Below are positions 42,424 through 51,128 of a DNA stretch of 64,000 nucleotides, one piece after another. The stretch spans positions 3,658,001 to 3,722,000 of the forward strand of contig NZ_CP082161.1 of NCBI RefSeq assembly GCF_023101665.1, written 5' to 3'. Source of the stretch: Bradyrhizobium sp. 195 (lineage in GTDB: Bacteria; Pseudomonadota; Alphaproteobacteria; Rhizobiales; Xanthobacteraceae). The notes under the pieces were generated by a model. That model searched no databases. It saw only the letters and a program-made list of their open reading frames with translations, and was not told the origin of the DNA. Position 1 is the first letter of the stretch. The number at the start of each line of letters is the position of its first letter. The translations under genes were made by a program, and so were the position numbers.

Positions 42424-43608
42424 GTCATCTGGAACGCAAGTTCGTCACATTAGTTGATAGCTCGAATCTCTGCAGAGGAGAGTGCGAGTGGCGAATGCAG
42501 GTGAGCGAGGCCGGCCGATCGCGCCGTTAGTGCTGAGTGCGCAGGAGCGGGCGTATTTGGAGAGGCAAGTTCGTCGCCATCGCGTAGCCCGGTCGCTATC
42601 TGAGCGATGCCGTGCGATCCTGCGGTGTGCGGATGGCTTGCCAAGCAAGTCCGTAGCTGCCGAACTCGGCCTTCACGAACATACCGTTGGTAAGTGGCGT
42701 CGCCGGTTTTTGAAGGATCGCTGTGATGGCCTGCTTGACGAAGCGCGACCTGGCCGCCCTCGCACCATCAACGACGATCAGGTTGCCGCCGTGATCGAGC
42801 GAACGCTGCGGACGACGCCAGCCGACGCGACGCACTGGTCGATCCGCTCGATGGCGGCGGAAACTGGGTTTTCCCACACCACGATCCGCCGAATGTGGTC
42901 GGCGTTCGGCTTGCAGCCGCACCGTAGCCAGACATTCAAGCTGTCGAGCGATCCGCTGTTCGTCGACAAGGTGCGCGATATCGTTGGCCTTTATCTATCC
43001 CCACCGAACCGTGCGCTCGTCCTCAGCATCGATGAGAAAAGCCAGATTCAGGCGCTCGATCGCGAGCAGCCGGTCTTGCCGATGATGCCTGGCCTGCCGG
43101 AACGGCGCACGCACAGTTATGTGCGGCACGGTACGACCTCGCTGTTTGCCGCGCTCGACGTCGCCTCGGGGTTCGTCATCGGCAAATGCTACAAGCGGCA
43201 CAGGGCAGTCGAATTCTTGAAGTTTTTAAAAGAGATCGATGCCCAGGTCCCTGAAGGCCTCGATGTCCATATCGTCATGGACAACTACGCCACCCACAAG
43301 ACACCCAGGATCAAAGCGTGGCTCGCTCGCCGGCCGCACTATCATGTCCACTTCACACCAACTTCCGCGTCATGGATCAATCAGATCGAGCGTTGGTTCG
43401 CTGAACTCACCAGAAAGCAGATCCAGCGAGGTGTTCACACCTCCGTCAGGCAGCTCGAGACCGACATCCGTACCTTCATCGACCTGCACAACAGAAACCC
43501 GAAGCCCTTCAAATGGACCAAGTCAGCCGATCAGATTTTGGCTTCCGTCAAACGCTTCTGCCACAAAGCTCAACAGACTTTATGTGGCGAACTTTAGATT
43601 CACGTGAC
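42424..43608 (+). mobile_element. IS630-family insertion sequence, intact
   Basis: The 1185-base element has imperfect terminal inverted repeats of about 30 bases: the left end starts GTCATCTGGAACGCAAGTTC, and the right end read inward starts GTCACGTGAATCTAAAGTTC. Both continue with G-[TC]-CACAT. TA is duplicated at 42422-42423 and 43609-43610, and the target reads CTAG, the preferred site of IS630. Sharp ends, an uninterrupted transposase and an exactly restorable target gene indicate a recent insertion. Confidence 0.9.
42488..43597 (+). CDS. IS630-family transposase
   Basis: This transposase has about 369 residues in one frame, filling the element. The N-terminal helix-turn-helix domain includes LPSKSVAAELGLHEHTVGKW followed by RRRFLKDRCDGLLDEARPGR. 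The DDE/DDD catalytic core shows LVLSIDEKSQIQALDREQP, VHIVMDNYATHKTPRIKAWL and FTPTSASWINQIERWFAELT. The GTG at 42488 lies 7 bases behind AGGAG; the GTG at 42482 is too close to it. Translation ends 11 bases before the right end of the element. The protein is full-length and likely functional. Confidence 0.9.
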   Translation: MANAGERGRPIAPLVLSAQERAYLERQVRRHRVARSLSERCRAILRCADGLPSKSVAAELGLHEHTVGKWRRRFLKDRCDGLLDEARPGRPRTINDDQVAAVIERTLRTTPADATHWSIRSMAAETGFSHTTIRRMWSAFGLQPHRSQTFKLSSDPLFVDKVRDIVGLYLSPPNRALVLSIDEKSQIQALDREQPVLPMMPGLPERRTHSYVRHGTTSLFAALDVASGFVIGKCYKRHRAVEFLKFLKEIDAQVPEGLDVHIVMDNYATHKTPRIKAWLARRPHYHVHFTPTSASWINQIERWFAELTRKQIQRGVHTSVRQLETDIRTFIDLHNRNPKPFKWTKSADQILASVKRFCHKAQQTLCGEL

Positions 43609-44130
43609 TAGCCCGCTGCCGATTGTGGCTGCTGTCCAGGGTCTTTGCCTCGCCGGAGGTCTCGAGCTTGCCGTTGCATGTGATGTTATATTCGCAGCTG
43701 ATACTGCGCGTTTCGGCGATCAGCATGCTTCATTTGGCCTGATACCTGGTTGGGGAAACTCTCAACGATTGCCGCGAGCGATCGGACTTCAGCGCGCACG
43801 CGATCTCATGTTCAGCGCACGGTGGATCGACGCGACGACTGCGCAAGATTGGGGCTTGATCGCACACCTAGTGTCCGCGGACGAACTCGCGAGCAAGGCA
43901 TTGGAATATGCCAACACATTGGCAACTCGCAGTCGCGAAGGTATCGCGACGATGAAATCGTTGTCGCTTACAGCGCTTGCGGGGAACGTCGAGGACGGAC
44001 TGCAGGAAGAGATTGCGGCCGCGACCCGTGTACTGCTGGGAGCGGACGCTAAGGAAGGGCTCGCCTCTTTCAAGGAAAAGCGGCGTCCCAACTTCGCGTA
44101 ACGAATCCCGAGGTCTCGGACCCCGCGGGA

Positions 44131-44145
44131 AAACACGTATGTGTT
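44131..44145. promoter_or_regulatory. Short inverted repeat before the Liv transporter operon
   Basis: AACACGTATGTGTT (within 44131-44145) has 5-base arms AACAC/GTGTT and lies about 105 bases upstream of the binding-protein start. It resembles in size and TATG centre the other palindromes of the cluster. It is a weak candidate operator. Confidence 0.3.
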
Positions 44146-44247
44146 CATCGCTCCCGCCGTTCCGATCTTAACTTGGTTTGCGGGTGGATTTGCCTCAAAA
44201 GCCGCAAACGACACCGCGAAGAACCACAACTAGCTCTGGGAGAAGCC

Positions 44248-45474
44248 ATGAGGGCGCTGAGTATCTTACCGTGCGTTGCTGCAATAGTCGCGGTACTTCA
44301 AGCCGCGGCCGTCCAGGCGCAGACCCAACCTGCCTCAGACCCCATCACCGTATCCGTCTTGACGCCACTAACAGGTTCGCTCGCGATCTTGGGGCAAGAT
44401 GGCAAAAAGGGTCTCGAAATTGCAGTGCAGCAGATCAATGATGCTGGTGGCATAAACGGACGACGATTGTCCGTGGAGTTCACGGACTCGCAGGGCAAGC
44501 CTGACGTTGCGCGCCGCGAAATGGAGCGGCTCGTGAGGTTGCAGAAGGCCCCTTTGGTGGTCGGTTGCGATATCAGCGCGGCAACCTCGACTGCGGCGCA
44601 GTTCGCCGAGGCCTCCCAAACGCCCTTCTTCAACGTAAGCGCGGTCTCGTCCGAAATCATCAATCGGCATTATCAATGGTACTTCACGCAGCAGATCACC
44701 AGCAATGACGAGGCGGATACGACCGTCGCATTTCTGAAATTGCTCGCGGGCGGCGATGCCGAGCTCAAGGGCCAAAAGATTGCGCTGCTCTACGAGGACA
44801 GCCCGCGCGGTACCGATAGCGGGGAATTGGTCCGGAAATTACTGGAAAGGGCGGAGGCAAAGCCGGTCATTGAAGTTTCGTACAACCGTGCCGAGCGAAA
44901 TCTCTTGCCTATCATGAAGAAGGTGCAAGAGAAGGAACCCACGATCCTCGTCTGGGCCGGATATACAGAGGATGTGGTGGCCGGCATTAAGGCGATGCAG
45001 CAGCTCGATTTCACCCCATACGTCGTTGGAATTGGCGGCGGGCCAGGTGATCCGCGCCTGCCCGAGCTCGTCGATCCGAAATTCATCGAACGGCTGAAAC
45101 TCTCCAACATCGATTACTTCAGCCCGGATTTAAAGCGCGTTGCCCATCTGACGGAGCAATATCGGAAGAAATTCAATGCACTTCCGTCGAGTTACGTCGG
45201 CATGTGCTACGCCGGTGGCGTGACGTTGGGCAAGATCCTGCAACGCGCGTATGAAAGGACGGCGAGTCCCACGCGTGAAGACTTGCAAAAGCTTCTTCGC
45301 GGCTTTGAGCTCGATTCGGATCAGACTCCTATTCCCGGGGGCATTAAGTTCGATGCCGACGGAAGGAATACCGGTGCGCGAGCGCTCGTAGCGCAATGGA
45401 AGGAAGGCGCCAGCCGCAAAGCAACCGTATTCCCATCAAATATCGCCACGTCTACGACAGCGCCGCTAAGGTGA
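44248..45474 (+). CDS. Liv-type ABC transporter substrate-binding protein
   Basis: This 408-residue periplasmic receptor is in the Peripla_BP_6 class. The signal peptide MRALSILPCVAAIVAVLQAA is followed by AVQAQTQP with a likely cleavage after AQA. The mature domain contains ITVSVLTPLTGSLAILGQDG, INDAGGINGRRLSVEFTDSQ, GKPDVARREMERLV and ALLYEDSPRGTDSGELVRKL. The ATG at 44248 follows GGGAGAAG; an upstream TTG at 44173 would place the signal peptide internally and was rejected. It heads a complete operon (receptor, LivH, LivMG, LivF) and presumably imports the acid degraded by this cluster. Confidence 0.88.
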   Translation: MRALSILPCVAAIVAVLQAAAVQAQTQPASDPITVSVLTPLTGSLAILGQDGKKGLEIAVQQINDAGGINGRRLSVEFTDSQGKPDVARREMERLVRLQKAPLVVGCDISAATSTAAQFAEASQTPFFNVSAVSSEIINRHYQWYFTQQITSNDEADTTVAFLKLLAGGDAELKGQKIALLYEDSPRGTDSGELVRKLLERAEAKPVIEVSYNRAERNLLPIMKKVQEKEPTILVWAGYTEDVVAGIKAMQQLDFTPYVVGIGGGPGDPRLPELVDPKFIERLKLSNIDYFSPDLKRVAHLTEQYRKKFNALPSSYVGMCYAGGVTLGKILQRAYERTASPTREDLQKLLRGFELDSDQTPIPGGIKFDADGRNTGARALVAQWKEGASRKATVFPSNIATSTTAPLR

Positions 45475-45477
45475 GCA

Positions 45478-46362
45478 ATGGACATGCCTAGCGTCGAACT
45501 GTTGCTGCAAGCTGCGATCTCCGGGTTGTTGACAGGCGGCATCTACGCACTGATCGCAGTATCGCTCGCGCTCGTATTCGGCGTTATGCGCGTTCTCAAC
45601 TTCGCGCACGGCGATCTGTTGATGATCGCCATGTACGGCATCGTCGTTTTGAATCAACAATTCGGACTGCCGCCGTATCTAGCTGCTGTCGTGCTCATCC
45701 CGGTAATGGGTTTATTGGGCGTCGTCTTGTTCCAATTCATCATCAAACCTGTGCTCGGAGCGAGCCCGCTTATGCAGGCCCAGCTCACAATCGGCGTGTC
45801 CTTCGTGATCCAAAGTGCAGTTCTGATGATGTTTGGAGCGGACCTATTCAATGCGAATTCGGCATTCGGGGATATGTCCTACCGCGTTCGTGGGATCGTT
45901 ATAGGTGCGCCGCAACTAGCCGGTTTCATCATTTCGCTCCTGATGTGTGGGCTTGTCTCGGCGTTTCTCACGATGACCGAAGTGGGTCATCGTATCCGCG
46001 CAACGGCGCAGGATCCCACGATGGCATGGCTATGTGGCGTCGACATTAAGCGAACTCAACTCTTTGTCTTCGCCGGTTGCATCGCGATGCTCGCAGTGCC
46101 GGCCGGATGTTTGATGACATTCTCCTATGTCACGCCCACAACCGGTATCAGGTTGAGCCTTCTCTCATTGCTCGTTGTCGTCCTTGGCGGTCTCGGCGAC
46201 CTAAGAGGCGCATTTGCAGGTGGATTGATCATCGGCTTGATCGAATCATTGGCCGCGGCGCTGCTTAATAATCCGGCGGCACCGTCGCTCACATACTTGG
46301 TGTTTGGCGCCGCGTTGCTCTTCCGCCCCAGAGGCTTGTTTGGCCGCGGAAGCAACGCATGA
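45478..46362 (+). CDS. livH: Branched-chain-type ABC transporter permease LivH
   Basis: This 294-residue integral membrane protein has about eight helices and the LivH hallmarks GGIYALIAVSLALVFGVMRV and LNFAHGDLLMIAMYGIVVLN near the N-terminus. The later segment TEVGHRIRATAQDPTMAWLC is the cytoplasmic loop that contacts the ATPase, and LGGLGDLRGAFAGGLIIGLI is also typical. It starts 3 bases after the receptor stop and overlaps the next gene by 4 bases (ATGA), giving tight coupling. Confidence 0.88.
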   Translation: MDMPSVELLLQAAISGLLTGGIYALIAVSLALVFGVMRVLNFAHGDLLMIAMYGIVVLNQQFGLPPYLAAVVLIPVMGLLGVVLFQFIIKPVLGASPLMQAQLTIGVSFVIQSAVLMMFGADLFNANSAFGDMSYRVRGIVIGAPQLAGFIISLLMCGLVSAFLTMTEVGHRIRATAQDPTMAWLCGVDIKRTQLFVFAGCIAMLAVPAGCLMTFSYVTPTTGIRLSLLSLLVVVLGGLGDLRGAFAGGLIIGLIESLAAALLNNPAAPSLTYLVFGAALLFRPRGLFGRGSNA

Positions 46363-48122
46363 AAAAGCTTGTTTCGCGGATTGATCGACCGACTGTGGCC
46401 AGCATCGGGGCGATCGTTGTCTTCACCGCGATCGTAGCGGCATTCACGGAATCTTACGTGATCTCCGTCGCGGTCGGTTTGCTCACGTGGATGTATCTGT
46501 GCGTCTCGTGGAATATTATCGGCGGTATCGTCGGGCAAGTGTCGTTTGGACATGCGGCATTCTTTGGGATTGGCGGCTATGTCTCGACGTATCTCGCTTC
46601 CACATTCGGTATCAGCCCTTGGATAGGCATGGTGGCCGGTGGGGTGATCGCGTCGGCAGCCGCGCTTGCGGTCGGATACCTGCCATTTAGACGAAACATG
46701 AGCCCCCTGGTCTTCGCGTTACTGACCTTGGCATTCTCGTACATTCTTGAATTCGGGGTTGGCGGATTTCGGGCTCTTGGGGGCACGAACGGCCTGTATG
46801 CGAAGGCGATCGGAAAGTCATTGTGGGACTTTCGGTTCTCTGAGCCACGGGCATTTCTCTTTGTAATAGCCGCAATGCTGTGTCTCCTTCTAACAGCCGT
46901 CTCGCTGCTCTACGCGAGCCGTCGGGGGTTCTTTTGGCGGGCGGTCCATGACAATGAAGCCGCTGCGGCCGCGATGGGCGTCAATCCCTTTTACATCAAG
47001 CAGGAAGCGTTGGCCCTCAGCGCTTTTGCGGCGTCGCTCGCGGGTAGCTTCCAAGCGCAGTTCATCGGATTCATCGATCCACCATCGATGTTCGGTATCG
47101 AGATCACAATCTTCATTCTGCTTTTCACTGTGGTAGGCGGCGCCGGGACGCTACTCGGACCATTGGTTGGGCCCTTGGTGTTGTTTCCCGCCGGAGAACT
47201 TCTGCGTATTTATTTGCAAGATCATGGGGGCGGTGGTCTTCATCACATGCTCTATGGTGTCGCGTTGATCGCTGTCATTTTGCTGTGGCCAGGCGGGATA
47301 GTTGCGGGGTTGTCGCGACTGGGAATGTCGCGAGGGAAATTAAGAATCCCAGCTGCAGGTTCCGTGGCCGACGCTGCCGAAGTGGCAGTGTACTCCCAGG
47401 CGAGCGGTTCTAGTGTACTGGAGGTGAAGAAACTGAGGAAGGCGTTCGGCGGGCTGGTCGCCGTTAGCGACGTCTCATTCGACGTTAGGCGTGGCGAAAT
47501 TCTGGGAGTTATCGGGCCAAATGGCGCCGGCAAGACAACGCTGTTCTCGATGCTGGGAGGGTTCGCTAGGCCAACATCTGGCACCATCCGCTTCGATGCT
47601 CAGGAAATTCAGGCGCTTCCGCCCTACGAGGTGTGCCATCTGGGGGTGGCGCGCACGTTTCAGATCGCTCAGGCGTTTCCCAGTTTGAGCGTCAGGGAGA
47701 TCGTCGTGGCTTCGGCTCTCGTCAGGAACGAAGAAGGGCAGGCGGTCGCTCTTGCGGATCGAATCATCGGTCAAATGAATCTTGAGCACCGACGAGACGT
47801 CAGATCGGCTGAGCTGACCCTCGCTGAGCAGCGCAGGCTAGAGATCGCACGTGCTTTGGCGACAAAGCCCCGCCTCATCCTTCTGGACGAGACCCTTGGG
47901 GGGCTCACGCCGCGTGAGGCCGACGAAGCGATCGAGAATATCCGAAAGATTCGCGATCACGGCGTTACCGTACTCGTTATCGAGCACATGGTTCGTGCGG
48001 TCATGGCTCTCTGCGACCGCATAGTTGTGCTCGACGCCGGCGAGTTGATCAGCTTCGGAACGCCCGAGGAGATCAGCCGCGACCCGCGAGTGATCGAGGC
48101 CTATCTCGGGAATGCCGCATGA
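46359..48122 (+). CDS. Fused LivM permease / LivG ATPase
   Basis: This 587-residue fusion has residues 1 to about 325 as the LivM permease (WNIIGGIVGQVSFGHAAFFG, IGGYVSTYLASTFGIS, FTVVGGAGTLLGPLVGPLVL). After a linker, residues from about 350 are a LivG ATPase: Walker A GVIGPNGAGKTT, Q-loop ARTFQIAQAFPSLSV, Walker B LILLDETLGGL and switch VLVIEHMVRAVM. The ABC signature is LTLAEQRRLEIARAL, unlike the common LSYGQ/LPYGDQ form. LivM-LivG fusions are known in proteobacteria. The stop overlaps livF by ATGA. The fusion fixes one LivG per LivM. Confidence 0.88.
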   Translation: MKKLVSRIDRPTVASIGAIVVFTAIVAAFTESYVISVAVGLLTWMYLCVSWNIIGGIVGQVSFGHAAFFGIGGYVSTYLASTFGISPWIGMVAGGVIASAAALAVGYLPFRRNMSPLVFALLTLAFSYILEFGVGGFRALGGTNGLYAKAIGKSLWDFRFSEPRAFLFVIAAMLCLLLTAVSLLYASRRGFFWRAVHDNEAAAAAMGVNPFYIKQEALALSAFAASLAGSFQAQFIGFIDPPSMFGIEITIFILLFTVVGGAGTLLGPLVGPLVLFPAGELLRIYLQDHGGGGLHHMLYGVALIAVILLWPGGIVAGLSRLGMSRGKLRIPAAGSVADAAEVAVYSQASGSSVLEVKKLRKAFGGLVAVSDVSFDVRRGEILGVIGPNGAGKTTLFSMLGGFARPTSGTIRFDAQEIQALPPYEVCHLGVARTFQIAQAFPSLSVREIVVASALVRNEEGQAVALADRIIGQMNLEHRRDVRSAELTLAEQRRLEIARALATKPRLILLDETLGGLTPREADEAIENIRKIRDHGVTVLVIEHMVRAVMALCDRIVVLDAGELISFGTPEEISRDPRVIEAYLGNAA

Positions 48123-48829
48123 ACTCTATGCTTCAAGTGTCGAACCTAGCGGCCGGATACGGATCGCTGCCGGTCTTGCGCGGGGTTGATGTAACCGTTG
48201 CGCCCGGTGAAGCGGTCGCGATCCTAGGCGCAAATGGCGTTGGGAAATCGACGCTGTTGCGTTGCTTGTCGGGCTTACTCGGATTCTCCGGCGATGCTCG
48301 CTTCCTGGATGAATCGATCAAGGGAAGCGCACCACATGCCATCGTGCGCCGCGGTCTGATCCAGGTGCCAGAAGCCCGCCACATCTTTCCGGACCTGACG
48401 GTCGTCGAAAACCTTTTGGTCGGTGGGACAGTATTGCGTCAAAGCAGTGAGCGCATGGCTGTCATGGATGAAGTGCTCTCATTGTTTCCGATCTTGGCTG
48501 AACGGAGGCGTCAGCTCGCTGGGACGATGTCTGGCGGCCAGCAGCAGATGGTCGCGATTGGACGGGCCCTCATGGGGAAGCCAAAGCTCCTCGTGCTCGA
48601 CGAGCCTTCGCTGGGGCTTGCTCCGCTCGTAGTGAGGGAGCTCTACGAGGCGGTGCGGCGGTTGATCGGTACCGGTCTGACGGTGTTGTTGGTGGAGCAG
48701 GACGTCACGCTCGCTCTGCAAGTTGCAGCGCGAGCGTATGTGCTCGAGGGAGGGCGTGTCGCGCTGCAGGGCTCAGCTGCCGAGCTGCGCGAAAGTGATC
48801 ACATCCGCGAGCATTATCTCGGATATTAA
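48119..48829 (+). CDS. livF: Branched-chain-type ABC transporter ATPase LivF
   Basis: This 236-residue LivF has Walker A AILGANGVGKSTLLR, Q-loop GLIQVPEARHIFPDLTVVEN, signature TMSGGQQQMVAIGRALMGKP, Walker B LLVLDEPSLGLAPLV and switch VLLVEQDVTLALQVA. All catalytic residues are present. It completes the transporter operon. The 240 bases after its stop, to the end of the next convergent gene, show no recognisable gene or clear terminator. Confidence 0.9.
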   Translation: MNSMLQVSNLAAGYGSLPVLRGVDVTVAPGEAVAILGANGVGKSTLLRCLSGLLGFSGDARFLDESIKGSAPHAIVRRGLIQVPEARHIFPDLTVVENLLVGGTVLRQSSERMAVMDEVLSLFPILAERRRQLAGTMSGGQQQMVAIGRALMGKPKLLVLDEPSLGLAPLVVRELYEAVRRLIGTGLTVLLVEQDVTLALQVAARAYVLEGGRVALQGSAAELRESDHIREHYLGY

Positions 48830-49069
48830 TCAATTCAGCCCCGGTCGGGCTCGTCGACATCGGTGACGCCGATCTTGCGCATCGACGACTGTTGGCTGCC
48901 TCTCGTCTACGAACCGGGCGGTCGACAGCACGGCCGAGTTCCATCGCCGGGAGCTGGGAGGTTCAGGGTTTACCAGGTGACCGTCAGCGGCTCCGAAGAT
49001 GCGCGGAGCGTCGGTGCGAAGAACCTTCCGGCGACGTCAGACCGGCGGGCATGCCAAGGCTGGCATCGA

Positions 49070-50092
49070 CTACGGTAGCAGAACGACCTTGCCCGCAACC
49101 GCGCGGTCGGAGAGTCGGGTTGCGGCATCAATAAAGCGATCCAACGGGTGGCGGCTGTCGATGGCGACTTGCAAGCGGCCAGTCGCGACCATGTCGTAAG
49201 CTTCGTCGCACAGACGCAAAAACGCTTCAGAACGGTCTCGGAACAATCGTGTGATGGAAGAGCCGATGACGGCGATATCCTTTAGCAGGAGGTAATTCGC
49301 AGCAATCTTCGGAATTTGACCTGAGGCGAAACCCACTACAACCAACCGTCCCTCCGGCTTGATGCACCGGATCATCGCGTCAAAAGCGTCTCCCCCTACC
49401 ATATCAATTGCCGCATCGACGCCCTCGAGATTGTTCGCCTCCAAGGCGGTGCGAAGCCCAGCCTTGAGATCCGGCATTTTGTCGGTGCGAATTACCAGGT
49501 CTGCGCCCAGATCACGAACCACTTGCTCTTTTTCAGCCGACGAGACGAGAGCGACCGAACGTGCGCCTAAGGCTTTGACATAAGAGACCGCAAGAGAACC
49601 CATACCGCCGGCCGCACCCGATATAAGAACCCATTCGCCGGCCTTCAGTCTAGCGCGGAGCCGAACAGCGGCGACGATGGTTGGAATCGCGGTGCCGCAA
49701 GCCGCCGCGGCTTCGATGGAAACGCCTGCCGGGACCTTCTGGCAGACGGCGGCTGCGGCGATCGTTTGTTGGGCAAATGCACCGCAATTCGGGGTCGCGA
49801 CAACGCGGTCCCCTATGCGAAAATATTCTACGTCATCGCCAACGGCCAGGATCGTACCTGCAGCATCGCGGCCCGGTACGAAGGGCACAGGAGCCTTATG
49901 CTGATATTTTCCTTCCATCATGAGAAGGTCAGCGAAGTTGAGCGAGGCGGCCTCTGTCGCGATCAGAACCTCCCCGGGACGGGGTTCCGGAGCAGAAATG
50001 CGTTCAATCTTCGCATCTCGCCAACTATCGAGCCGATGCTGAACGACAGCCCATATCTGGCCGTTTGAAGTCAGATTCATCGGAGCATCCAT
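49070..50092 (-). CDS. NADPH:quinone oxidoreductase-like MDR dehydrogenase
   Basis: This 340-residue zinc-free MDR protein has ATEAASLNFADLLMMEGKYQ, PFVPGRDAAGTILAVGDDVE and the NADPH motif VLISGAAGGMGSLAVSYVKA. It is a paralogue of the MDR at 27.1 kb (FxIGFAxGxIPxIxxNxxLLK in both). The start is uncertain: ATGs at 50092 and 50080 are both plausible, and the frame remains open upstream into the neighbouring crotonase gene. It lies 13 bases after that gene and probably shares its transcript. A role as enoyl-CoA or quinone reductase is inferred. Confidence 0.83.
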   Translation of the reverse strand: MDAPMNLTSNGQIWAVVQHRLDSWRDAKIERISAPEPRPGEVLIATEAASLNFADLLMMEGKYQHKAPVPFVPGRDAAGTILAVGDDVEYFRIGDRVVATPNCGAFAQQTIAAAAVCQKVPAGVSIEAAAACGTAIPTIVAAVRLRARLKAGEWVLISGAAGGMGSLAVSYVKALGARSVALVSSAEKEQVVRDLGADLVIRTDKMPDLKAGLRTALEANNLEGVDAAIDMVGGDAFDAMIRCIKPEGRLVVVGFASGQIPKIAANYLLLKDIAVIGSSITRLFRDRSEAFLRLCDEAYDMVATGRLQVAIDSRHPLDRFIDAATRLSDRAVAGKVVLLP

Positions 50093-50105
50093 TAGATCTA
50101 TCCAA

Positions 50106-50930
50106 TTACTGTGGCTTGTCGAAACGCGGCTGACGCTTTTCGAGGAAACTAGCTGTTCCTTCGCGAAAGTCGCTAGAGCCGTTGCTTCGGAGCATGTCCT
50201 GGTTCGCCAAGATGACTGCTTCATGCAAAGTCTGGAATGAAGCTTCGTACACTCCGCGTTTCATCATGCGCATCGAACTCGGTGCACACCAGGTTACGAG
50301 GTCTTGTGCGTACGCATAGGTCGCACTCCTCAGTTCGGCCAGCGGATATGTTCTGTTGACGAGGCCAAGCCGTTGCGCTTCGGGGCCTTCCACCCTTCGG
50401 GACGAGATCAGAAGATCAAGGGCATTCGCGTGCCCAACAAGTTCAGCGAGGATCCATGCTATACCATACTCGGCGCCGAGGCCGCGGCGAGCGAACGACG
50501 TACTGAAGATTGCCTCTTCTGAGGCGAAGCGGACGTCGCAGAAGAGCGCGTATAGCAACCCTAGACCCGCAGCCGCGCCATTGATCATGCCAATAACCGG
50601 CTTTGGTATGGATGGGAAATACGTGTGACGGGTCTGAAAATCGGCGCGGCGGTTCATGTCGAAGGACCTCGCTAGTTTTGTAGTGAGGTCGCTTGGTGTC
50701 TGACTTCCGAAGCCTGCAATATCACCGCCGGCGCAAAACGCTCGCCCAGCGCCGGTCAGAACAATTGCACGAACGTCGCGGTCGGCGGCGGCGGTGTGCA
50801 TGATGTCGTAAAGCTCAGAAGTCAGCTGGTCGGTGATCGCGTTCAGGCGCTCAGGCCTATTCAGCGTCACCGTGGCAATCTGATCTTTCACTTCATAGAG
50901 GACCGTCGGCCGGCTTTCGTCGGTAGTCAT
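50106..50930 (-). CDS. Enoyl-CoA hydratase/isomerase family protein
   Basis: This 274-residue crotonase-fold protein carries GAGRAFCAGGDIAGFGSQ (about residues 59-76), GMINGAAAGLGLLYALFCDV and FSTSFARRGLGAEYGIAWIL, the last with the second Glu position. The ATG at 50928-50930 follows GAGTGG; an ATG 15 bases upstream has no ribosome site. The close match to the crotonase at 32.6 kb suggests an in-cluster duplication. It is divergent from another crotonase gene, with a palindromic element in the 198-base gap. Confidence 0.83.
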   Translation of the reverse strand: MTTDESRPTVLYEVKDQIATVTLNRPERLNAITDQLTSELYDIMHTAAADRDVRAIVLTGAGRAFCAGGDIAGFGSQTPSDLTTKLARSFDMNRRADFQTRHTYFPSIPKPVIGMINGAAAGLGLLYALFCDVRFASEEAIFSTSFARRGLGAEYGIAWILAELVGHANALDLLISSRRVEGPEAQRLGLVNRTYPLAELRSATYAYAQDLVTWCAPSSMRMMKRGVYEASFQTLHEAVILANQDMLRSNGSSDFREGTASFLEKRQPRFDKPQ

Positions 50931-51010
50931 CGTCCACTCGCACATGTCAGACGTACGAGATTACACCTTCGTACTGAATGGGCCCTACAGCTAAGACGGG
51001 CGGATGCGAC

Positions 51011-51030
51011 GATCGCACATATATGCGCAC
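51011..51030. promoter_or_regulatory. CATAT-centred element matching the palindrome at 31429
   Basis: GATCGCACATATATGCGCAC shares its first 12 bases exactly with the perfect palindrome at 31429-31448 and has a partly symmetric right half. It lies in the gap between two divergent crotonase genes. Nearby, GTACGA (50953-50958) and TCGTAC (50969-50974) form a second inverted repeat with a 10-base spacer. A shared operator of the cluster is likely. Confidence 0.5.
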
Positions 51031-51128
51031 TGGCGGATTGATCCTCACCGTGTCGAGGAAGCATTTGACCCGACGCGCCGCAGAAGAAAAGGTCATCTGA
51101 TTTTCACGCTGCGCATGGAGGCGCTCCC

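Larger units (their letters stand above)
42120..44101 (+). pseudogene. Enoyl-CoA hydratase gene interrupted by an IS630 element
   Basis: Codons 1-101 lie at 42120-42423 (YRRQDAIGIIELAKPDRFNC, GKNFCTGAELDEV). The rest continues from 43611 (PLPIVAAVQGLCLAGGLELA, then GDQHASFGLIPGWG) to the stop at 44101. Removing the insertion and one TA copy restores one frame of 264 residues, a normal crotonase length, with Glu-Ala-Ser-Pro spanning the junction. The oxyanion-hole halves are on opposite sides of the insertion, so neither fragment can be active. The GWG in place of the second catalytic Glu suggests it was an isomerase-type or divergent member even when intact. Confidence 0.9.

Noticed and set aside
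48830..49069. Small open frames after livF
   Set aside because: None has a ribosome site or recognisable motif, and composition resembles untranslated DNA between convergent genes.
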